This document shows, one piece after another, positions 62,377 to 64,000 of a DNA stretch of 64,000 nt. A program made the position numbers and the translations under genes. This stretch comes from Mucilaginibacter pankratovii (lineage in GTDB: Bacteria; Bacteroidota; Bacteroidia; Sphingobacteriales; Sphingobacteriaceae). The notes beneath the pieces are model-generated. The model had not been told where the DNA came from, searched no databases, and was given only the letters and a program-made list of their open reading frames with translations. How positions within the stretch are numbered: the stretch's first letter is position 1; each line of letters starts with the position of its first letter. The stretch spans positions 434,001 to 498,000 of the forward strand of contig NZ_JACWMY010000001.1 in the NCBI RefSeq assembly GCF_014773265.1, written 5' to 3'.

Positions 62377-63600
62377 TTAAAAATAAGTTGATATGCCGAA
62401 ACTAAACCCTGCGGTATTAATCGCCGGGTTAGCAAAAATATCGCGTTGCTTTTGAATACGGTAATTTAACCGAAAAACAGTTTGTGGGTTAGGCCTGAAA
62501 CTAACGGCAGGCATTACACTCCAAATTTCATCTCCAATATTTCCACCAGTTTCCTTAAATCGGCCAACATTATAATCCACATATTCCAAGCGGCAGGCAA
62601 GGTTTAATACGGCATTTCGCCAGCCCAATAAATTGTTTTTTAGTATTGGTTGTACGATATCTAAAAAACCACCATGCTGTTTATTACCAAATTGCTGCGA
62701 ATAGGTTTGAGGAACATTTACAAAAATCCAGGCATACTCACCTATAAATGTTGTCCCTGTTCTTTTTATACTGGTATTCATATCAACTGCAAAAACATCA
62801 ACGCGTCGCTTATCATCTAATCGTAAACCATCATCCTGGTATTTGTTGTAGATGCCGCCCATGTAGGACAAACCAAGTTCACCGATCCCGGTGTTTTTTA
62901 CCGCCACCTTGCCAGTTATCAATGGTTCACCATTGTTGCTTTCTTCAAAGCGTTCGGTATTTGCTTTTGCGGCTGGAAGGTAAGTCCTGTTAAATTCATT
63001 TTCAATGATAGTGTTATCAAAACCACTGGTCAAATACAACTCATACCCAAACAGCCATTTATTTTGATAATACTTGCCATATACTCCAAAGCCTGCGTTG
63101 CTCCAAGTTGCAGGCAGCATTTTTTCAGTAGAAATAGGGCGGTCGGTAAACTCCCATTTGGGGCCGTCATGATTTTGGTTAAATGCACCTATCGGATTAA
63201 CGATCATTCCGCCACGCAAATTAAAAAGCGGATGAAACTCTACATCTACTGCGGCAAATTCAATGCTGATCTCTTTGTCGGCTGGTTCAAATTCTATTTC
63301 TGATAAAAATTTGATCCGGCTGGAAATCGTCGATGATACAAACAATGTTAACCTTCTGAATTGAAACTGGTGCCCTTCAGAAATTCCGTCCGTACCCAAG
63401 TGCTGATAGTTTGCCTCCACATATCCTCCTAAAGACACCGGAAACTTACCCGCCTGCAACGTCGGACGGCTATAAATAGCATCCATATTCATTTTTCTTT
63501 TTGATGTATCTGCCGGAGTGCGTCTTAACAACGTAGTATCAATTTGCGCTTGCGCACTAACAGCAATAAATATCAAAGAGGTAAAAATTATTAGTCTCAT
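62377..63600 (-). CDS. OprP-type outer-membrane porin
   Basis: A 407-residue protein with a signal peptide (LIIFTSLIFIAVSAQAQ) and a beta-barrel (FPVSLGGYVEANYQHLGTDG, RRLTLFVSSTISSRIKFLSEIEFE, ending AGFSFGISTYF with a terminal Phe). The pattern fits the phosphate-selective porin (OprO/OprP) superfamily. It may carry ions across the outer membrane; substrate unknown. It overlaps the Rieske gene by 4 bp, so the two are coupled. Confidence 0.82.
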   Translation of the reverse strand: MRLIIFTSLIFIAVSAQAQIDTTLLRRTPADTSKRKMNMDAIYSRPTLQAGKFPVSLGGYVEANYQHLGTDGISEGHQFQFRRLTLFVSSTISSRIKFLSEIEFEPADKEISIEFAAVDVEFHPLFNLRGGMIVNPIGAFNQNHDGPKWEFTDRPISTEKMLPATWSNAGFGVYGKYYQNKWLFGYELYLTSGFDNTIIENEFNRTYLPAAKANTERFEESNNGEPLITGKVAVKNTGIGELGLSYMGGIYNKYQDDGLRLDDKRRVDVFAVDMNTSIKRTGTTFIGEYAWIFVNVPQTYSQQFGNKQHGGFLDIVQPILKNNLLGWRNAVLNLACRLEYVDYNVGRFKETGGNIGDEIWSVMPAVSFRPNPQTVFRLNYRIQKQRDIFANPAINTAGFSFGISTYF

Positions 63601-64000
63601 TTTAAAGAAATTCTTATTTGGTTATCAGTGATGGTTACCGGAAAGTTTCTAAGGGGGGTCGCAGCGGGTCCATTTACTACCTGACCACGATTATTAAATT
63701 CGCTGCCATGCGCCGGGCATTGCATTTTATCGCCAAATACTTGTAATTCTGTTCCCTGATGAGTGCATCTCATCCATAAGGCTTCAAACCGTGTATCACT
63801 AAATCTGTACACACATATAGGATATTTTAACAAATCATTTTGCACGACCAGGTATTTCCTAAATTCTTTTTTTCCTGCTTTCTTTTGTTCAAAGTCGCTC
63901 AGTTGTACCACCATATCTGACCCTGAAATCTCAGCCGTAATCAGTTTGGAAGCGGTGCCACAGCCTTCAATCGCCAATAATAATCCTCCGCTCATACAGC
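63597..64000 (-). CDS. Rieske [2Fe-2S] protein, truncated by window edge
   Basis: The visible part (about 134 residues) has both Rieske boxes, MRCTHQGTELQVFG (C.H) and MQCPAHGSEFN (C..H). The reading frame is open at the window end and the first Met (63995) falls inside the signal region (SGGLLLAIEGCGTASK, probably a lipoprotein-type anchor), so the true start is probably beyond the window. It would hold an iron-sulfur cluster in an electron-transfer chain, with the porin downstream. Confidence 0.85.
   Translation of the reverse strand, partial: CMSGGLLLAIEGCGTASKLITAEISGSDMVVQLSDFEQKKAGKKEFRKYLVVQNDLLKYPICVYRFSDTRFEALWMRCTHQGTELQVFGDKMQCPAHGSEFNNRGQVVNGPAATPLRNFPVTITDNQIRISLK

Overview
The window looks like chromosomal DNA of a Bacteroidota bacterium, most likely a Sphingobacteriaceae relative (Mucilaginibacter/Pedobacter type). 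The evidence is the Bacteroidetes-type promoters (TAnnTTTG), the scarcity of Shine-Dalgarno sites, the Bacteroidetes conjugation (Tra) gene set, RteC-like regulators and the style of the core genes. No species call is possible from sequence reading alone.

Layout. (1) 1-8845 is ordinary chromosome: an S41 peptidase, small proteins, D-Ala-D-Ala ligase, and a plus-strand operon of PASTA protein, rhodanese, MltG, thioesterase and YihY-type membrane protein, ending in tRNA-Ser(UGA). (2) From about 8846 an integrative conjugative element (ICE) is inserted at the 3' end of that tRNA. Its integrase gene reads away from the tRNA. Next come a small DNA-binding protein and an excisionase-like protein, then a long minus-strand block (about 39.9 to 11.6 kb) read toward the integrase: primase, MobC, relaxase, ParA, a ribbon-helix-helix-like protein, the type IV secretion genes TraE-F-G-(three TraI-like paralogues)-J-K-L-M-N, a DarB-like methylase/helicase, the VirD4-type coupling protein, three paralogous small proteins, an M23 peptidase, ArdC and accessory proteins. 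(3) 40.4-47.8 kb holds two RteC-like proteins, a LytS/LytTR two-component system, a full-length LanB dehydratase and a Thr-rich, Cys-free candidate precursor peptide. (4) 48.2-52.1 kb holds a toxin-antitoxin-like pair, a HTH protein, an ECF sigma factor behind a structured leader, CorA, and a decayed two-component system. (5) 52.2-60.3 kb is a copper/silver-type efflux island: two adaptors, an outer-membrane channel, a CusA pump split into two ORFs, a small metal-binding protein, and a CopA relic. (6) 60.5-64.0 kb holds a TylF-like methyltransferase, a sialidase-like propeller, a porin and a Rieske protein cut by the window edge. The right end of the ICE was not identified.

The most unusual object is at 37992-38351: 45 contiguous 8-bp units with consensus NNNNTATC (GATANNNN on the transcribed strand), in strict 8-bp register, in the non-coding gap between mobC and the relaxase gene. 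It is too regular to be chance, is not coding and is not CRISPR. Because the same operon encodes a ParA ATPase and ribbon-helix-helix-like proteins, a centromere-like or relaxosome-loading array is the best working idea; this is inference. Secondary points of interest are the orphan LanB with a Cys-free peptide, the CusA split at an A-rich tract, and the alternative-pairing leader in front of the sigma factor.
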